Positions 45,208 through 54,984 of a stretch of DNA of 64,000 bases are shown here, in pieces. The translations under genes and the position numbers were made by a program. The stretch is from assembly GCF_000691505.1 (NCBI RefSeq), contig NZ_JMIP02000020.1, forward strand, positions 1-64,000. Reading direction: 5' to 3'. The notes under the pieces were generated by a model. That model did not search any database. It had not been told where the DNA came from and saw only the letters and a program-made list of their open reading frames with translations. Numbering within the stretch: the first letter of the stretch is position 1; every line of letters starts with the position of its first letter. The stretch is from Halostagnicola sp. A56 (GTDB lineage Archaea; Halobacteriota; Halobacteria; Halobacteriales; Natrialbaceae).

Positions 45208-45924
45208 TCACGCGTGTACGGAAGTCAGCGCGTCGACAGCGGCCTCGGTCCGGCCGCGAACCCGACGAATGCCGTCGTCGCCGGCCGCGATCAGCGCGAA
45301 CACGCCCGCGACATCCGCCCCGGCGGTTTCGACGATGTCGAGCAGCAGTTCCTGGGTTTCGCCCGAGCGGATGAGATCGTCGACGACCAGCACCGACTCG
45401 CCCTCACCGATCGACGATTCGGGCAGGTAGTAGGTGATCTCGATGCCCGAATCGAGCCGTTCGCGGGCCTCGATAAACTCCTCGACGGCAGTCTCCTTTC
45501 GCTTCTTCGCGTATGCACACCGTGTGCCGTAGTAACTCGCGAGCGACGCCGCGAGCGTGATCCCGTCGGTCGCGGCCGTCAGAACCACGTCCGGCCGATC
45601 GAACCCGAAACTGTCGGCGACGACGGGCGCGGTGAGGTTCAAAAACGGCTGGTCGAAGACTACTCCGGAGTTGTCGACGTACCCCTCCTCGTCCACGCGG
45701 ATCCGCGCCTCGAGTTCCTCGGCGATCGCGTCCTTCCCGAGATCCTCGACGACCGCTCGAGCGCGGTCGGTCCCCGGCAGCACGTGGCCGTTGACGTACC
45801 GGTTGAGATCGCCCGCGGGGAGGCCCGTCTTGGCCTCGAGTTCGTCGTAGGTGCGGGTTTCCTTGAGCATACACAACACGTCGACGGCTCGCAACTGGAG
45901 GGCGGCTTTCTCGGCTCTGTTCAT
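45208..45924 (-). CDS. gfcR: GfcR transcriptional regulator (orphan PyrE-like)
   Basis: 238 residues from MNRAEKAALQLRAVDVLCML. N-terminal HTH (TYDELEAKTGLPAGDLNRYV, about residues 25-45) is joined to a PRPP-type phosphoribosyltransferase domain with LVVDDLIRSGETQE (about 180). In Haloferax GfcR activates sugar-catabolism genes from fructose/glucose signals without phosphoribosyltransferase activity. Candidate targets here include fba-fbp (6.2-7.0 kb). A TATA box 30 bases upstream fits a near-leaderless transcript. Confidence 0.9.
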   Translation of the reverse strand: MNRAEKAALQLRAVDVLCMLKETRTYDELEAKTGLPAGDLNRYVNGHVLPGTDRARAVVEDLGKDAIAEELEARIRVDEEGYVDNSGVVFDQPFLNLTAPVVADSFGFDRPDVVLTAATDGITLAASLASYYGTRCAYAKKRKETAVEEFIEARERLDSGIEITYYLPESSIGEGESVLVVDDLIRSGETQELLLDIVETAGADVAGVFALIAAGDDGIRRVRGRTEAAVDALTSVHA

Positions 45925-45950
45925 ACCGATATGCACGATCCCACAAGTAT

Positions 45951-45958
45951 GGATATTT
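45951..45958 (-). promoter_or_regulatory. TATA box of gfcR
   Basis: AAATATCC on the minus strand, centred 30 bases upstream of the gfcR ATG. Confidence 0.6.
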
Positions 45959-46054
45959 CGATCGTAGAATACGGATGAGTGTCCACAAACGTGGTCGGCG
46001 AGAGCCGCTCCGTCGAAGTCGATACACCAGATCGAGCCGTCGGAATCGGGGGCG

Positions 46055-46756
46055 TCAACGGTCGTTCGGATCGTGATCGTGCTCGAATCCCTCGCGGCGT
46101 CGAACAAGTCGCCGCATGACGCTCGTCTCGGCCCTCTGGAGGAGCGTCCCAGCCGTACTCGAGGCACAATCCAGTTCCGTGGCGACGGCCTCGAGGCCCG
46201 CTTCTCGCGGGACCGCGAAGTAGCCGACGTCGACCGCGGCCGAGACGGCCTCGAGTTGTCGCTCGGTGAGGTCGCCGCCGAGGGGCGCGTGCCGGCGGTC
46301 GTACTCGCCGATCGCTCGAACGGTGACGTCGATCTCGTCGGGTAACCCCTTGAGCATCGCCTTCAGATCCTCGCCGGCTCCGACAATCGTCATGTAGAAC
46401 GCGGCGTCGGCGTCGTAGACGACGGGCGGAACCACGACGAGATCGAGCGCGGCGAACGCTTCTCGCCAGCGCACGTCCTCCTCGCGGGTCTCCTGGCAGA
46501 TGTAGACGTAAAACGAGTCGTCGTCGATTGGAGTCAGATCGTACCAGCGAACCGAGTCGACGGCGTCGATCGCCGCCTCGTAGGAGTCGCGGTCGGCTTC
46601 GGCGTAGAACAGTTCGTACTCGAGGTCGTCCTCGCGGCCCGCGATGTTCCACGTTCGAAGTTCCTCGTAGCGGACCGCCTCCTCCTCGCGGATGAACCGC
46701 TGCATCGGGTGGAGCATCCAGTCGGGTTGAGAGAGGCGGACATCGAGGTACTTCAT
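46055..46756 (-). CDS. HTH-10 (bacterio-opsin activator-like) regulator
   Basis: 233 residues from MKYLDVRLSQPDWMLHPMQR. The N-terminal domain (about 1-170) is the Bat-type ligand-sensing part; the C-terminal HTH-10 is LTERQLEAVSAAVDVGYFAV, PREAGLEAVATELDCASSTA and LLQRAETSVMRRLV. Such proteins are haloarchaea-specific transcription factors. A TATA element TTTATAAG at 46789-46796 (minus) is 35 bases upstream. Targets are unknown; the divergent neighbour is a methyltransferase 145 bases away. An ATG 11 codons earlier is not favoured. Confidence 0.88.
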   Translation of the reverse strand: MKYLDVRLSQPDWMLHPMQRFIREEEAVRYEELRTWNIAGREDDLEYELFYAEADRDSYEAAIDAVDSVRWYDLTPIDDDSFYVYICQETREEDVRWREAFAALDLVVVPPVVYDADAAFYMTIVGAGEDLKAMLKGLPDEIDVTVRAIGEYDRRHAPLGGDLTERQLEAVSAAVDVGYFAVPREAGLEAVATELDCASSTAGTLLQRAETSVMRRLVRRREGFEHDHDPNDR

Positions 46757-46900
46757 CGGCCGTTGCTCGACGATGCGCGCACGGCCCACTTATAAATTGG
46801 CTAGTAGAGCCGCGAGAACCGCGAGGGAACATCCGCGAGAAGGACTCGGTATGGACACGCGACAGTCGACAGCGGGCGGACGGCCGACGGAGGGGAGTCG

Positions 46901-47527
46901 ATGACGATACTCGAGTCGGAGGCTTTGACCGCGACGGCGTTCGCGATCGGTCTCGCCCTCGCCGTCACCAACTTCGCGGGCATCGTCGCCAGCGCGCTCG
47001 GCGTCGCCGACTACTGGCCGCCCGGCGACCGGGACTGGCGCTACTACGCCCACTGGGGACTCTCGCACGCGCTCAACGTATTCGTCCTCGTCCTCGTCTA
47101 TCTGGACTGGAACAGCCTCGGACTCCCTCGCACGTCGTCGCTCGTCGTCGGCGCGACGCTGTTCGTCGGAGGCTACGCCATCGCCATCGCGTCTGGGCTG
47201 GACCTCGGCGTCGAGGAGACCAAGGGGCTCGAGGGCGAGTTGCGAACCGGCGGCTGGTATCGATACTCGAGAAATCCGCAGTACGTGGGCTATATCGCCG
47301 CGACGATCGGATTCGCGCTACTGGCGAACTCGATACTGGTGACTGTCATCTGTGCAGTCTACCTCGGCTGGTGGCTCGCGCTGCCGTTCGCCGAAGAACC
47401 CTGGCTGCGCGAGCAGTACGGCGAGGCCTACGAGGACTACGCCAGTCGAGTTCCACGGTTCGTCGGCGTGCGGACGATCCACACACTTGTCAGGAACCGA
47501 GAAGAGATACGATCGATGACCGACTAA
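46901..47527 (+). CDS. Isoprenylcysteine carboxyl methyltransferase-like membrane protein
   Basis: 208 residues with five hydrophobic segments. The SAM-binding C-terminal motif of the ICMT/PEMT group is YRYSRNPQYVGYIAATI followed by EEPWLREQYGEAYEDYASRV, typical of small-molecule methyltransferases of this superfamily (including NnrU-like). Substrate unknown; possibly a lipid or small isoprenoid. It ends 7 bases from the convergent thrS stop. Confidence 0.82.
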   Translation: MTILESEALTATAFAIGLALAVTNFAGIVASALGVADYWPPGDRDWRYYAHWGLSHALNVFVLVLVYLDWNSLGLPRTSSLVVGATLFVGGYAIAIASGLDLGVEETKGLEGELRTGGWYRYSRNPQYVGYIAATIGFALLANSILVTVICAVYLGWWLALPFAEEPWLREQYGEAYEDYASRVPRFVGVRTIHTLVRNREEIRSMTD

Positions 47528-47533
47528 CGGCGT

Positions 47534-49489
47534 TCAGTCCCGCAGGAAGTCGGGTTCGGTTCGCTTCTCGTCGCGTTCGCCCTCGAGGTGGGCCCGGAAC
47601 GCGTCGATGTCGACGTCGTACTCCTGGTCCTCGAAGCGGTCGCGAACCGAGATATTCCCGTCTTCCTCCTCGTTGTCGCCGACGATGATCTGGTAGGGTA
47701 CCCGGTCGTCGTGGGCCGCGCGGATCTTTCGCTCGAGCGTCGAGTCCCGGTCGTCGACCTCGACGCGGAACTCGTCGAACTCGTTCGCGACGCGGTGGGC
47801 GTAGCCGAGGTTCGAATCCGAAATCGGAAGCACGCGAACCTGCTCCGGGGCGAGCCAGAGCGGGAAGTTACCTTCGTAGTGCTCGATGAGCATCATGAAA
47901 AAGCGCTCGTACGAGCCGTAGAGGGCCCGATGGATCATGACCGGGCGGTGTTCCTCGTTGTCCTCGCCGACGTAGGAGAGGTCGAACCGCTCGGGCATGT
48001 TGAAATCGAGCTGGACCGTCGGGCCGTCCCAGTGACGGCCGATGGCGTCCTCGAACGCGAAGTCGATCTTCGGGCCGTAGAACGCGCCGTCGCCTTCCTC
48101 GACGTCGTACTCGAGGTTTCGGTGCTCGAGCACCGACCGAAGCTGAGACTGGGCTTTCTCCCAGATTTCGTCGCTGCCGACGCTCTTCTCGGGACGCGTT
48201 GCGAGCGCCATCTCGTACTCGAGGTCGAACGTCTCGAGGACGTCAGTGATCATGTCGATGACCGTCTCGACCTCGTGTTCGATCCCTTCAGGTTCGACGA
48301 ACAGGTGACCGTCGTCGATGGTGAAGGCCCAGACCCGCGAGAGTCCCGAGAGTTCGCCCCGTTGTTCCTTGCGATACACCTTCCCGTTCTCCGCGTACCG
48401 GATCGGCATATCACGGTAGCTCCAGGACTGGTCCTGAAAGATCGCGGCGTGGCCGGGACAGTTCATCGGTTTCAGGCCGAACTCGTCGTCACCCACGTCG
48501 AAGATGAACATGTCGTCCTCGTAGTTCTCGTAGTGACCCGAGCGGTGCCAGAGATCCGTCTTGAAGACGTGGGGCGTCTCGACGTAGTCGTAGCCCGCGT
48601 CCTCGTTGAGGTCCTCGACGAAGGACTCGAGCTCTCGCAGGATCGTCTTCCCCGGCGGGTGATACAGCGGCAGGCCGGGGCCGGTCACGTCCTGGATCGA
48701 GAAGAGGTTCATCTCGTTGCCGATCTTGCGGTGATCGCGCTCCTCGGCCTCCTCGAGGCGCTGTAGGTACGCCTCGAGGTCGGACTCGTCCTCGAAGGCG
48801 GTGCCGTAGATGCGGGTCTGCATCGGGTTCTCCTCGTCGCCGCGCCAGTACGCGCCCGCAATCTCGAGCAGTTTCACCGCGCCGATCTCGCCCGTCGACT
48901 CGACGTGCGGGCCGGCACAGAGGTCCTCCCACTCGCCCTGGCTGTAGAAGGTAACCTGCTCGCCCTCCTCGGCGAGTTCGGAGAGGAGTTCGAGTTTGTA
49001 GGGCTGGTCGGCCAGCCGTTCTTCGGCCTCCTCGACCGAGACTTCCTCGCGTTCGATCTCGTAGTCCGCGTCGACGATCGCTTCCATCTCCGACTCGATC
49101 TCCGCTAAGTCCGATTCGTCGACGTCGAGGTCGTCGAAGTCGTAGTAAAAGCCGTCGTCCGTCGGCGGGCCGATGGCGAGTTTCGGCTCGTCGTAGAGCC
49201 GTTCGACCGCCTGTGCGAGACAGTGGGCCGCCGAGTGGCGCATGACCCGCAGAGACTCGTCCGATCCCTCGGTGATTATCTCGAGTGCCGCGTCGTCGTA
49301 GGCGGGTTCCTCCTTGGCGACGAGGTCGCCGTCGAGTTTCCCGGCGACCGTGTCCCGGCCGAGTCCGGGGCCGATCTCGTAGGCGCAGTCTTCGACCGTC
49401 GCGCCGGCGTCGACCTCGAGTTCCGACCCGTCCGGCAGTACGACGGTGATCTGTCCCGCTGATTCTGGTTCTGACTCTGATTCTGACAT
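47534..49489 (-). CDS. thrS: Threonyl-tRNA synthetase
   Basis: 651 residues. N-terminal TGS domain ([18 protein letters not shown]), the editing SAD-like domain [20 protein letters not shown], and the class II catalytic core with motif 2 [13 protein letters not shown] and the zinc-site region [16 protein letters not shown]. The anticodon-binding domain is at the C-terminus ([18 protein letters not shown]). It charges tRNA-Thr. The bacterial-like ThrS architecture with SAD editing is also seen in haloarchaea. Confidence 0.97.
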   Translation of the reverse strand: MSESESEPESAGQITVVLPDGSELEVDAGATVEDCAYEIGPGLGRDTVAGKLDGDLVAKEEPAYDDAALEIITEGSDESLRVMRHSAAHCLAQAVERLYDEPKLAIGPPTDDGFYYDFDDLDVDESDLAEIESEMEAIVDADYEIEREEVSVEEAEERLADQPYKLELLSELAEEGEQVTFYSQGEWEDLCAGPHVESTGEIGAVKLLEIAGAYWRGDEENPMQTRIYGTAFEDESDLEAYLQRLEEAEERDHRKIGNEMNLFSIQDVTGPGLPLYHPPGKTILRELESFVEDLNEDAGYDYVETPHVFKTDLWHRSGHYENYEDDMFIFDVGDDEFGLKPMNCPGHAAIFQDQSWSYRDMPIRYAENGKVYRKEQRGELSGLSRVWAFTIDDGHLFVEPEGIEHEVETVIDMITDVLETFDLEYEMALATRPEKSVGSDEIWEKAQSQLRSVLEHRNLEYDVEEGDGAFYGPKIDFAFEDAIGRHWDGPTVQLDFNMPERFDLSYVGEDNEEHRPVMIHRALYGSYERFFMMLIEHYEGNFPLWLAPEQVRVLPISDSNLGYAHRVANEFDEFRVEVDDRDSTLERKIRAAHDDRVPYQIIVGDNEEEDGNISVRDRFEDQEYDVDIDAFRAHLEGERDEKRTEPDFLRD

Positions 49490-49734
49490 GGCTGTGGCTG
49501 GTTATCGTAAGTAGGTACTCGGACTCGCGGAGAAGCCCAATGGTGTCCTGCACGCGTCGCCCGCCGGCGTCGAGTTCGACGCGACGAACGAGAGGTGAGT
49601 GTTAGAAGCGGGCGGACGGCCCTGTAAAACGGACACCTACCATCGTAATTACGCGTAGTCTCGAGTAGGGTAAAAGCGTTGTGATGGTACAGCGCCGCTC
49701 GATCGCAACGCGGGGTGTGGGTTCTCTCCCGGAT

Positions 49735-50259
49735 TCACTGGGAGGCCAGCAACTCGCTCGCGGTCACCAGCGACTCCATCTCGACGCCGGCGTCCTCGAC
49801 GGTCTCCCGGCCGCCTTCCTCCCGGTCGACGACGACGAGCGCCCGCTCGACCGTCGCGCCCGCGTCCCGGAGCGCCTCGACGGCGTCGACGAGGCTCGTT
49901 CCCGTCGTCACGATGTCCTCAACGACGACGACTTCCTCGCCGTCCTCGAGTCGACCCTCGACGAGGTTCGCGGTGCCGTAGTCCTTGCGCTGCTTGCGCG
50001 CGATGACGTAGGGAACGCCCGCGGCGACGCTCGTCGCGGCGGCCAGCGGGACGCCGCCGAGCGCGACGCCGCCGAGTTTGTCGTCGGCCGCGAGTCGGTC
50101 GGCGAACGCCTCGGCGATGGCCGCGAGACAGTCGGGATCGGTCTCGAAGAGGTACTTGTCGACGTAGTACTCGCTGGTCCCGCCGTGGGAGAGTTCGAAC
50201 TCGCCGAACCGAACTGCGTCGGCCGCCCGAAGCGCCTCGATGAGGTCCTGATTGGTCAT
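49735..50259 (-). CDS. pyrE: Orotate phosphoribosyltransferase
   Basis: 174 residues from [20 protein letters not shown]. The PRPP-binding signature is [20 protein letters not shown] with the preceding [20 protein letters not shown] hood region. It converts orotate and PRPP to OMP in pyrimidine synthesis. The open frame extends upstream to 50472, but the family starts here. Confidence 0.95.
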   Translation of the reverse strand: MTNQDLIEALRAADAVRFGEFELSHGGTSEYYVDKYLFETDPDCLAAIAEAFADRLAADDKLGGVALGGVPLAAATSVAAGVPYVIARKQRKDYGTANLVEGRLEDGEEVVVVEDIVTTGTSLVDAVEALRDAGATVERALVVVDREEGGRETVEDAGVEMESLVTASELLASQ

Positions 50260-50399
50260 GCTCGTAGCAGTGACCCGAGGCGAAATAAGCGGTGTGAAAC
50301 GCGACCGGCCACGGTGGCGACGACATCGGTGCGATTGGACCCGCCGACCGGATTTCCGTCGACCGTAGCTTTTTGGCTCGGTTCGAAGTACACAGCACC

Positions 50400-51419
50400 A
50401 TGACACCTTCTCGAGTCGACGACTCACACGCAGCGTCTCGCGCCGAGGAACCGCACCCCGACGTGCAGGCATTTCTCGAGGTCTACGAATCGCTCGACGC
50501 GCCGGACTTCAGCGAGGTCACGCCCGAGACCGCTCGAGAGCAATTCTCGACGATGCTCGAGGGAGGCGACCCGGCCGTCGAGCTTCCCGCGGTCGAGGAC
50601 CGCAGTATCGACGGCTCGGACGGCGAGATCCCGATCCGGCTCTACGAGCCGAGTGAGGACCCCAATCCCGATCGACCGCTGATTCTGTACTTCCACGGCG
50701 GCGGCTGGGTCATCGGCAGCGTCGACACCCACGACGGGAGCTGTCGAAAGCTCGCCGCAGAGTCGGGCTACCCGGTCGTCAGCGTCGACTATCGACTCGC
50801 GCCGGAACACCCGTTCCCGGCCGGGCTGCGGGACTGTTACGCCGCCCTCGAGTGGGCCGAAGATGTCACCAGCGACCGCGACACCGCCGACGACGGGGGT
50901 GACACCATCGCGGCCGACAGCGACCGAATCGTCCTCGCGGGCGACAGCGCGGGGGGAAATCTCGCCGCGGCGACCGCGCTGCTCGCTCGAGATCGGGGCG
51001 GCCCCGATATCGCGGCACAGCTGCTGATCTATCCGCCGACGGGTGACGCCACCGAAACCGAATCATACGAGGAAAACGGCGAGGGCTACTTCCTGACCGC
51101 CGAGGAGATGGCCTGGTTCGAGGACCACTACTTCGCGGACGACATCCAGCAAGGGAACGTCTACACGGTGCCCCGACGCGCGGCCGATCTCTCCGAGCTC
51201 CCGCCCGCGACGATCCTCACCGCCGGCTTTGACCCGCTCCGGGACGACGGGGCCGCCTACGCCGACCGGCTCGAGGCCGCGGGCGTTCCCGTCACCTCCC
51301 GCAACTACGACGACATGATCCACGGCTTCTTCGGAATGGTCCGGGAGCCGGCGAACTTCGAGCGCGCCCACGAAGCGTACGACGACGCGATTGCCGATCT
51401 GCGGGCGCGGCTCGAGTGA
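50400..51419 (+). CDS. HSL-type alpha/beta hydrolase
   Basis: 339 residues from [20 protein letters not shown]. The oxyanion motif [11 protein letters not shown], catalytic Ser in [11 protein letters not shown], Asp in [13 protein letters not shown] and His in [11 protein letters not shown] give a complete hormone-sensitive-lipase-type triad. It hydrolyses short-chain esters; real substrate unknown. An acidic insertion ([20 protein letters not shown]) is a halophilic adaptation. Divergent from pyrE by about 140 bases. Confidence 0.93.
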   Translation: MTPSRVDDSHAASRAEEPHPDVQAFLEVYESLDAPDFSEVTPETAREQFSTMLEGGDPAVELPAVEDRSIDGSDGEIPIRLYEPSEDPNPDRPLILYFHGGGWVIGSVDTHDGSCRKLAAESGYPVVSVDYRLAPEHPFPAGLRDCYAALEWAEDVTSDRDTADDGGDTIAADSDRIVLAGDSAGGNLAAATALLARDRGGPDIAAQLLIYPPTGDATETESYEENGEGYFLTAEEMAWFEDHYFADDIQQGNVYTVPRRAADLSELPPATILTAGFDPLRDDGAAYADRLEAAGVPVTSRNYDDMIHGFFGMVREPANFERAHEAYDDAIADLRARLE

Positions 51420-51844
51420 TCTATTGGCTGTAGTGGCGCGCGCTGGCGGGCCGCGAGCGGCCCGCCGAAGCCGTGCGAGGGCGGCGGTGAACGGTGAGGG
51501 CTGAACGAAGTGAAGCCCTCGACCAGTGAGCGGCGAGCGGAGCGATCCGCGAACGGAGTGAACCGCCGCGGTTGGGGAGGGTGAGGCTGCGGCGGGTGGG
51601 ATCGAAAGGGGGCTTTCAGGGCTGTTGAATATACTGAGGGTACCATATATACTGAAGGTATCATAGAACGATCCTTCTAGCGTTTATTTCTCCCCATTCG
51701 TACTGAACTATCCGTTCGCTACACGTGCTTATTGATCGCAGACTCCCATATCGTCCGAAGTTACATTAGAGTAACCACCTAACACCGGTATCCGCGAGGG
51801 CTTAAGATGCCAACAGCCCCATACAAGGATACGGATAGCTCCAT
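51420..51844. other. Intergenic region with hairpins and tandem repeat
   Basis: Contains a GC hairpin at 51445-51466 (9-bp arms, CGAG loop), a second hairpin of agggct/agccct arms near 51507-51530, the 14-mer cgcgaacggagtga at 51548-51561, and an 18-bp tandem repeat (separate entry). Such chains of short GC-rich hairpins are common extragenic DNA in haloarchaea. A CTTAAG element at 51802-51807 may be the TATA box of the LUD gene. No open gene is credible here. Confidence 0.6.
51629..51664. repeat. Two tandem 18-bp units
   Basis: Units 51629-51646 and 51647-51664 match at 16 of 18 bases (atatactgagggtaccat and its variant). They lie 181 bases upstream of the LUD start. The arrangement fits a protein-binding site or slippage product. 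Confidence 0.6.
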
Positions 51845-52501
51845 ATGTCACAGGAAAAATCAGATTTCGTAGCTGAGACCGAAATCGACACCACACTCGA
51901 CGAACTACCGACCGACGAGGCCATCGAGGAGACCGTCAATAACCTCGAGAGTAACGGCTTCGACGTCGTCGTCACGGAATCGGCCGAGGACGCCCTCGAA
52001 GTGCTCCAATCGCGAATCCCCGCCGACGCGTCAGTGATGAACGGCCACTCCACGACGCTCGAGGAGATCGGCTTCGACGAGTATCTCTCCGAGGGTGACC
52101 ACGAGTGGGAGAGTTTGCCGGACGAAATCTGGAGTATCAACGACGACGCGAAGCGCCAAGCCGCTCGTCGTGAGTCACAGACTGCGGATTACTTCCTCGG
52201 CGGGATTAACGCGGTCTCCCAGACCGGCGAACTCGTTGCGGCCGACCGTTCCGGTAGCCGGATCGGCGCGTACCCCTTCGCCGCGAGCAATGTCGTCATC
52301 GTCAGCGGCGTGAACAAGATCGTTCCGACGCTCGAGGACGCACTCGAGCGCCTCGAGTCCGTGGCCTATCCCCTCGAGAACGAACGAGCGAAAGAGGCCT
52401 ACGGCGTCGAGTCAGCCATCGCAAAGCAGCTCATCTACCGCCAAGAACTCGAAGAGGGCCGCACGACCGTCGTGCTTGTTCGCGACCAGTTGGGATACTA
52501 A
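51845..52501 (+). CDS. LUD-domain protein (LutC-like)
   Basis: 218 residues. The LUD fold is seen in the middle, IGAYPFAASNVVIVSGVNKI plus the preceding NAVSQTGELVAADRSGSR and following YPLENERAKEAYGVESAIAK. LutC-type proteins take part in L-lactate oxidation with LutA/LutB, neither of which is nearby, so a standalone lactate-linked or stress function is possible. Convergent with the HTH gene. Confidence 0.82.
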   Translation: MSQEKSDFVAETEIDTTLDELPTDEAIEETVNNLESNGFDVVVTESAEDALEVLQSRIPADASVMNGHSTTLEEIGFDEYLSEGDHEWESLPDEIWSINDDAKRQAARRESQTADYFLGGINAVSQTGELVAADRSGSRIGAYPFAASNVVIVSGVNKIVPTLEDALERLESVAYPLENERAKEAYGVESAIAKQLIYRQELEEGRTTVVLVRDQLGY

Positions 52502-52705
52502 CAAGCCGATTAGGGTCGGGTACAGGTTTCCGCAGCGCAGAGATTGCTGTGGAAAGTTTCTGTTCTTATCGTTCGTCGGAGAGTCGCGGAGAAGGTGTGC
52601 AAACCGTTCTATGACGCCCTCTATACTCTCGAGTCGGTTGCAGCGTTTGAACTCTCCCAGAACGGTGTTAGCTTTTCCTCGAGCGAACCGCCTACTCGTC
52701 TCCGC

Positions 52706-53149
52706 TCACTCCGAGTTCGGCCGCGGCATCGCCTCGAGTTCCTCGATCTCGCCGGTCTTTTCGACCCGTTCGTACTGCCGTCGCCACGGCTCGCGCGGGA
52801 ACAGGTCGTTCCGATCGAACAGCGCGCGCGCGTCGTCGGTCAGCCGGTAGAACTTGTAGGGGAACCCGCGCGTTCGTTCGCCCGGCGGGATCTCGAGTTC
52901 CTCGAGCACGCCGACGCTTCGGAGGGTCTTGAGGTGGTTTCGGATGGCGTCTTTCTCGAGGCTCGGGTTCATGTAATCGAGTTCGTCGACGCTGGGCGCG
53001 CCCTTCGGGTGGCCGATGACGTCGGCGATGAGGTTCGCGCGAGTGTCGTCCGTGGCTTTCTGGAGCGCCCGCCACGCGTTGAACTCCATCGCCGGCCCCA
53101 CGTTCTCGCCGCCACCGCCGCCGTTTGGCTGGGACGTTTGCGGGTACAT
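52706..53149 (-). CDS. Winged-helix transcriptional regulator (ArsR-like)
   Basis: 147 residues from MYPQTSQPNGGGGGENVGPA. The winged helix runs from AWRALQKATDDTRANLIADV through PSVDELDYMNPSLEKDAIRN and HLKTLRSVGVLEELEIPPGE to PYKFYRLTDDARALFDRNDL. The N-terminal Gly/Pro segment is flexible. The upstream region (53202-53303) carries an array of related short motifs and may be its own operator. It is encoded in the same direction as, and just downstream of, the hut operon, but a T-run after hutH suggests separate transcription. Confidence 0.75.
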   Translation of the reverse strand: MYPQTSQPNGGGGGENVGPAMEFNAWRALQKATDDTRANLIADVIGHPKGAPSVDELDYMNPSLEKDAIRNHLKTLRSVGVLEELEIPPGERTRGFPYKFYRLTDDARALFDRNDLFPREPWRRQYERVEKTGEIEELEAMPRPNSE

Positions 53150-53201
53150 AGTGGCCACTACAGCCCCGCACGACATAAACACTTGGTCGCTGAATACAAC
53201 T

Positions 53202-53303
53202 GTTCTTCAGATCGTTTCTCAGTTGTTTCTCGATCATTACTCAAGTATTCCTCAAGCTGCCTAAGAACAGTGCTCGAGTAGCATTCGAGTGGTTCTCGAG
53301 CAC
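53202..53303. promoter_or_regulatory. Array of TTCTCRAG-like motifs, about 11-bp phase
   Basis: Related short sequences start at 53202 (gttcttcag), 53214 (gtttctcag), 53225 (gtttctcga), 53235 (cattactcaag) and 53245 (gtattcctcaag), i.e. spaced 10-12 bases, one helical turn. Beyond them lie 9-bp inverted arms gtgctcgag (53270-53278) and ctcgagcac (53295-53303). The array is immediately upstream of the HTH gene and downstream of hutH, so an operator is likely; the protein that binds is unknown. Confidence 0.5.
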
Positions 53304-53388
53304 CGCTAATTTAATATCGCAATTGATGGGAACATTGATTAGTTAAAGCTAATCCTCGATGTTCGCAAGTGCTAACAGACGTACGGAC

Positions 53389-53396
53389 TAAAAAAT
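53389..53396 (-). terminator. T-run terminator after hutH
   Basis: On the minus strand GATTTTTTAG begins about 14 bases after the hutH stop. Archaeal RNA polymerase ends transcription at such T-tracts. Confidence 0.55.
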
Positions 53397-53409
53397 CACA
53401 ATCTTATCA

Positions 53410-54984
53410 TTACGCCAGCGGATCGTTGAGTGCTGTCTCGACGGCATCGAGTAACGTATCGGACCGAAGAAGCGCCAGCGTGGACTCGATATCTCGATGG
53501 ATCGGTCGGTCTTCGTCGAGGTGAGGAACGTGATCGCGAACTTCCTGATAGGCCGCGTCGGTCCCGACACCGGGTGTGAGGTCCTCCACAAAATCGAGCG
53601 CTTGAGCCGCACAGGCTAGTTCGATCCCGATGACACGGAGCGTGGACTCGACAGTTTCTCTCCCAACATAAGCGCTCTGTGCACTCATACTGACGTGGTC
53701 CTCTTGGTTCCCGCTGACGGGGATACTGTCCATTGACGGACGTCCCTGTGAACGGTTCGTGCTCACAAGATCTGCTGCCGTGTACTGAGCGATCATATAC
53801 CCCGAGCGAAGACCACTCCCTTTGGTCAGGAATGGGGGTAAATGCTCCTCTTGAACGTTGGGATTGAGCATTCGATCCATCCGCCGCTCCGAAATCGAGG
53901 CTAATTCCGCGAGACCGCTCGTGACGTAATCCAGCCGCAGGGCCAGGGGTTGCCCGTGGAAGTTCCCGCCAGAGATGACAGCGGCACGCTCAGTGCCGCT
54001 TGCGCGGTCATCTGCGTTTTCGGTAGGGAACACGAGTGGGTTGTCTGTCGCACTGTTGAGTTCGGTCTCGACAGCCTCGCGAAGATGTTGAATCGAGTCT
54101 CGGACTGCACCATGCACCTGTGGCAGACAGCGAAGCGAGTACGCGTCCTGCACCCGGTCACAGTTACGGTGAGATTCGACGATCTCGGAGTTCTGGGTGA
54201 GCCGTCGAATGTTCTCCGCACTTTTGGTCTGTCCTTGGTGTGGCCGGACGCGATGGATACTGGGGTGTGAACTCGCAGTCGTACTCATCGTCGCTTCTGT
54301 AGTCATCGCACCGGCGATATCCGCCGCACGCATCGTACGTTCAGCATCACACACGACGAGTGAGGCCAACCCGACGGTCAGCTGTGTTCCGTTGATGAGC
54401 CCTAATCCCTCTTTCGCACGAAGTGTCACCGGTTCGATGTTCTTCCGCTTCAAGGCCTCGGCTCCCGAAAGCCGTTCACCGTCCACAGTGGCTTCACCCT
54501 CTCCAGTGACGACGAGAGCAAGGTGGGAGAGTGGGGCGAGATCGCCGCTTGCGCCGAGACTCCCCTTGGCCTTCACGACGGGATGGACTGCCTCGTTTAT
54601 CATCCTCACGAGAACGTCAACGATCCGTTCCCGAACGCCGCTGTACCCTTTCACCAGCGCGTTGAGCCGGGTAACGAGCATCGCTCGGACCTCTTCCGTA
54701 GCGAGCTCGCGACCTGTACCAGCAGCGTGACTCCGGACGAGATTCTGCTGGAGCGTTTCGATGTCGTCCTCGGGTATCCGTTCTTGGACGAGTTCGCCGA
54801 ATCCCGTGTTCACCCCGTAGACGGCCTCTCCAGACTCGACGATATTGATGATGCGTTCGCGCGACTCGCGAACGCGCTCACGAACTTCCTCTGGGACTCG
54901 AACGATGGCACCGCTCCGTGCCACGCGCTCGACGGCATTTGGTGTGAGGGACTCGCCGTCGACGACGACCGGTTCATCAGTCAC
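53410..54984 (-). CDS. hutH: Histidine ammonia-lyase
   Basis: 524 residues. The MIO prosthetic group forms from Ala145-Ser146-Gly147 in GSLGASGDLAPLSH; Tyr56 lies in AVYGVNTGFGELV. It deaminates histidine to urocanate. It ends the hutUGIH operon, overlapping hutI by 8 bases. The first part (to residue 240) and the rest are in one frame without interruption. Codon use is less GC-biased than in the core genes. Confidence 0.96.
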   Translation of the reverse strand: MTDEPVVVDGESLTPNAVERVARSGAIVRVPEEVRERVRESRERIINIVESGEAVYGVNTGFGELVQERIPEDDIETLQQNLVRSHAAGTGRELATEEVRAMLVTRLNALVKGYSGVRERIVDVLVRMINEAVHPVVKAKGSLGASGDLAPLSHLALVVTGEGEATVDGERLSGAEALKRKNIEPVTLRAKEGLGLINGTQLTVGLASLVVCDAERTMRAADIAGAMTTEATMSTTASSHPSIHRVRPHQGQTKSAENIRRLTQNSEIVESHRNCDRVQDAYSLRCLPQVHGAVRDSIQHLREAVETELNSATDNPLVFPTENADDRASGTERAAVISGGNFHGQPLALRLDYVTSGLAELASISERRMDRMLNPNVQEEHLPPFLTKGSGLRSGYMIAQYTAADLVSTNRSQGRPSMDSIPVSGNQEDHVSMSAQSAYVGRETVESTLRVIGIELACAAQALDFVEDLTPGVGTDAAYQEVRDHVPHLDEDRPIHRDIESTLALLRSDTLLDAVETALNDPLA

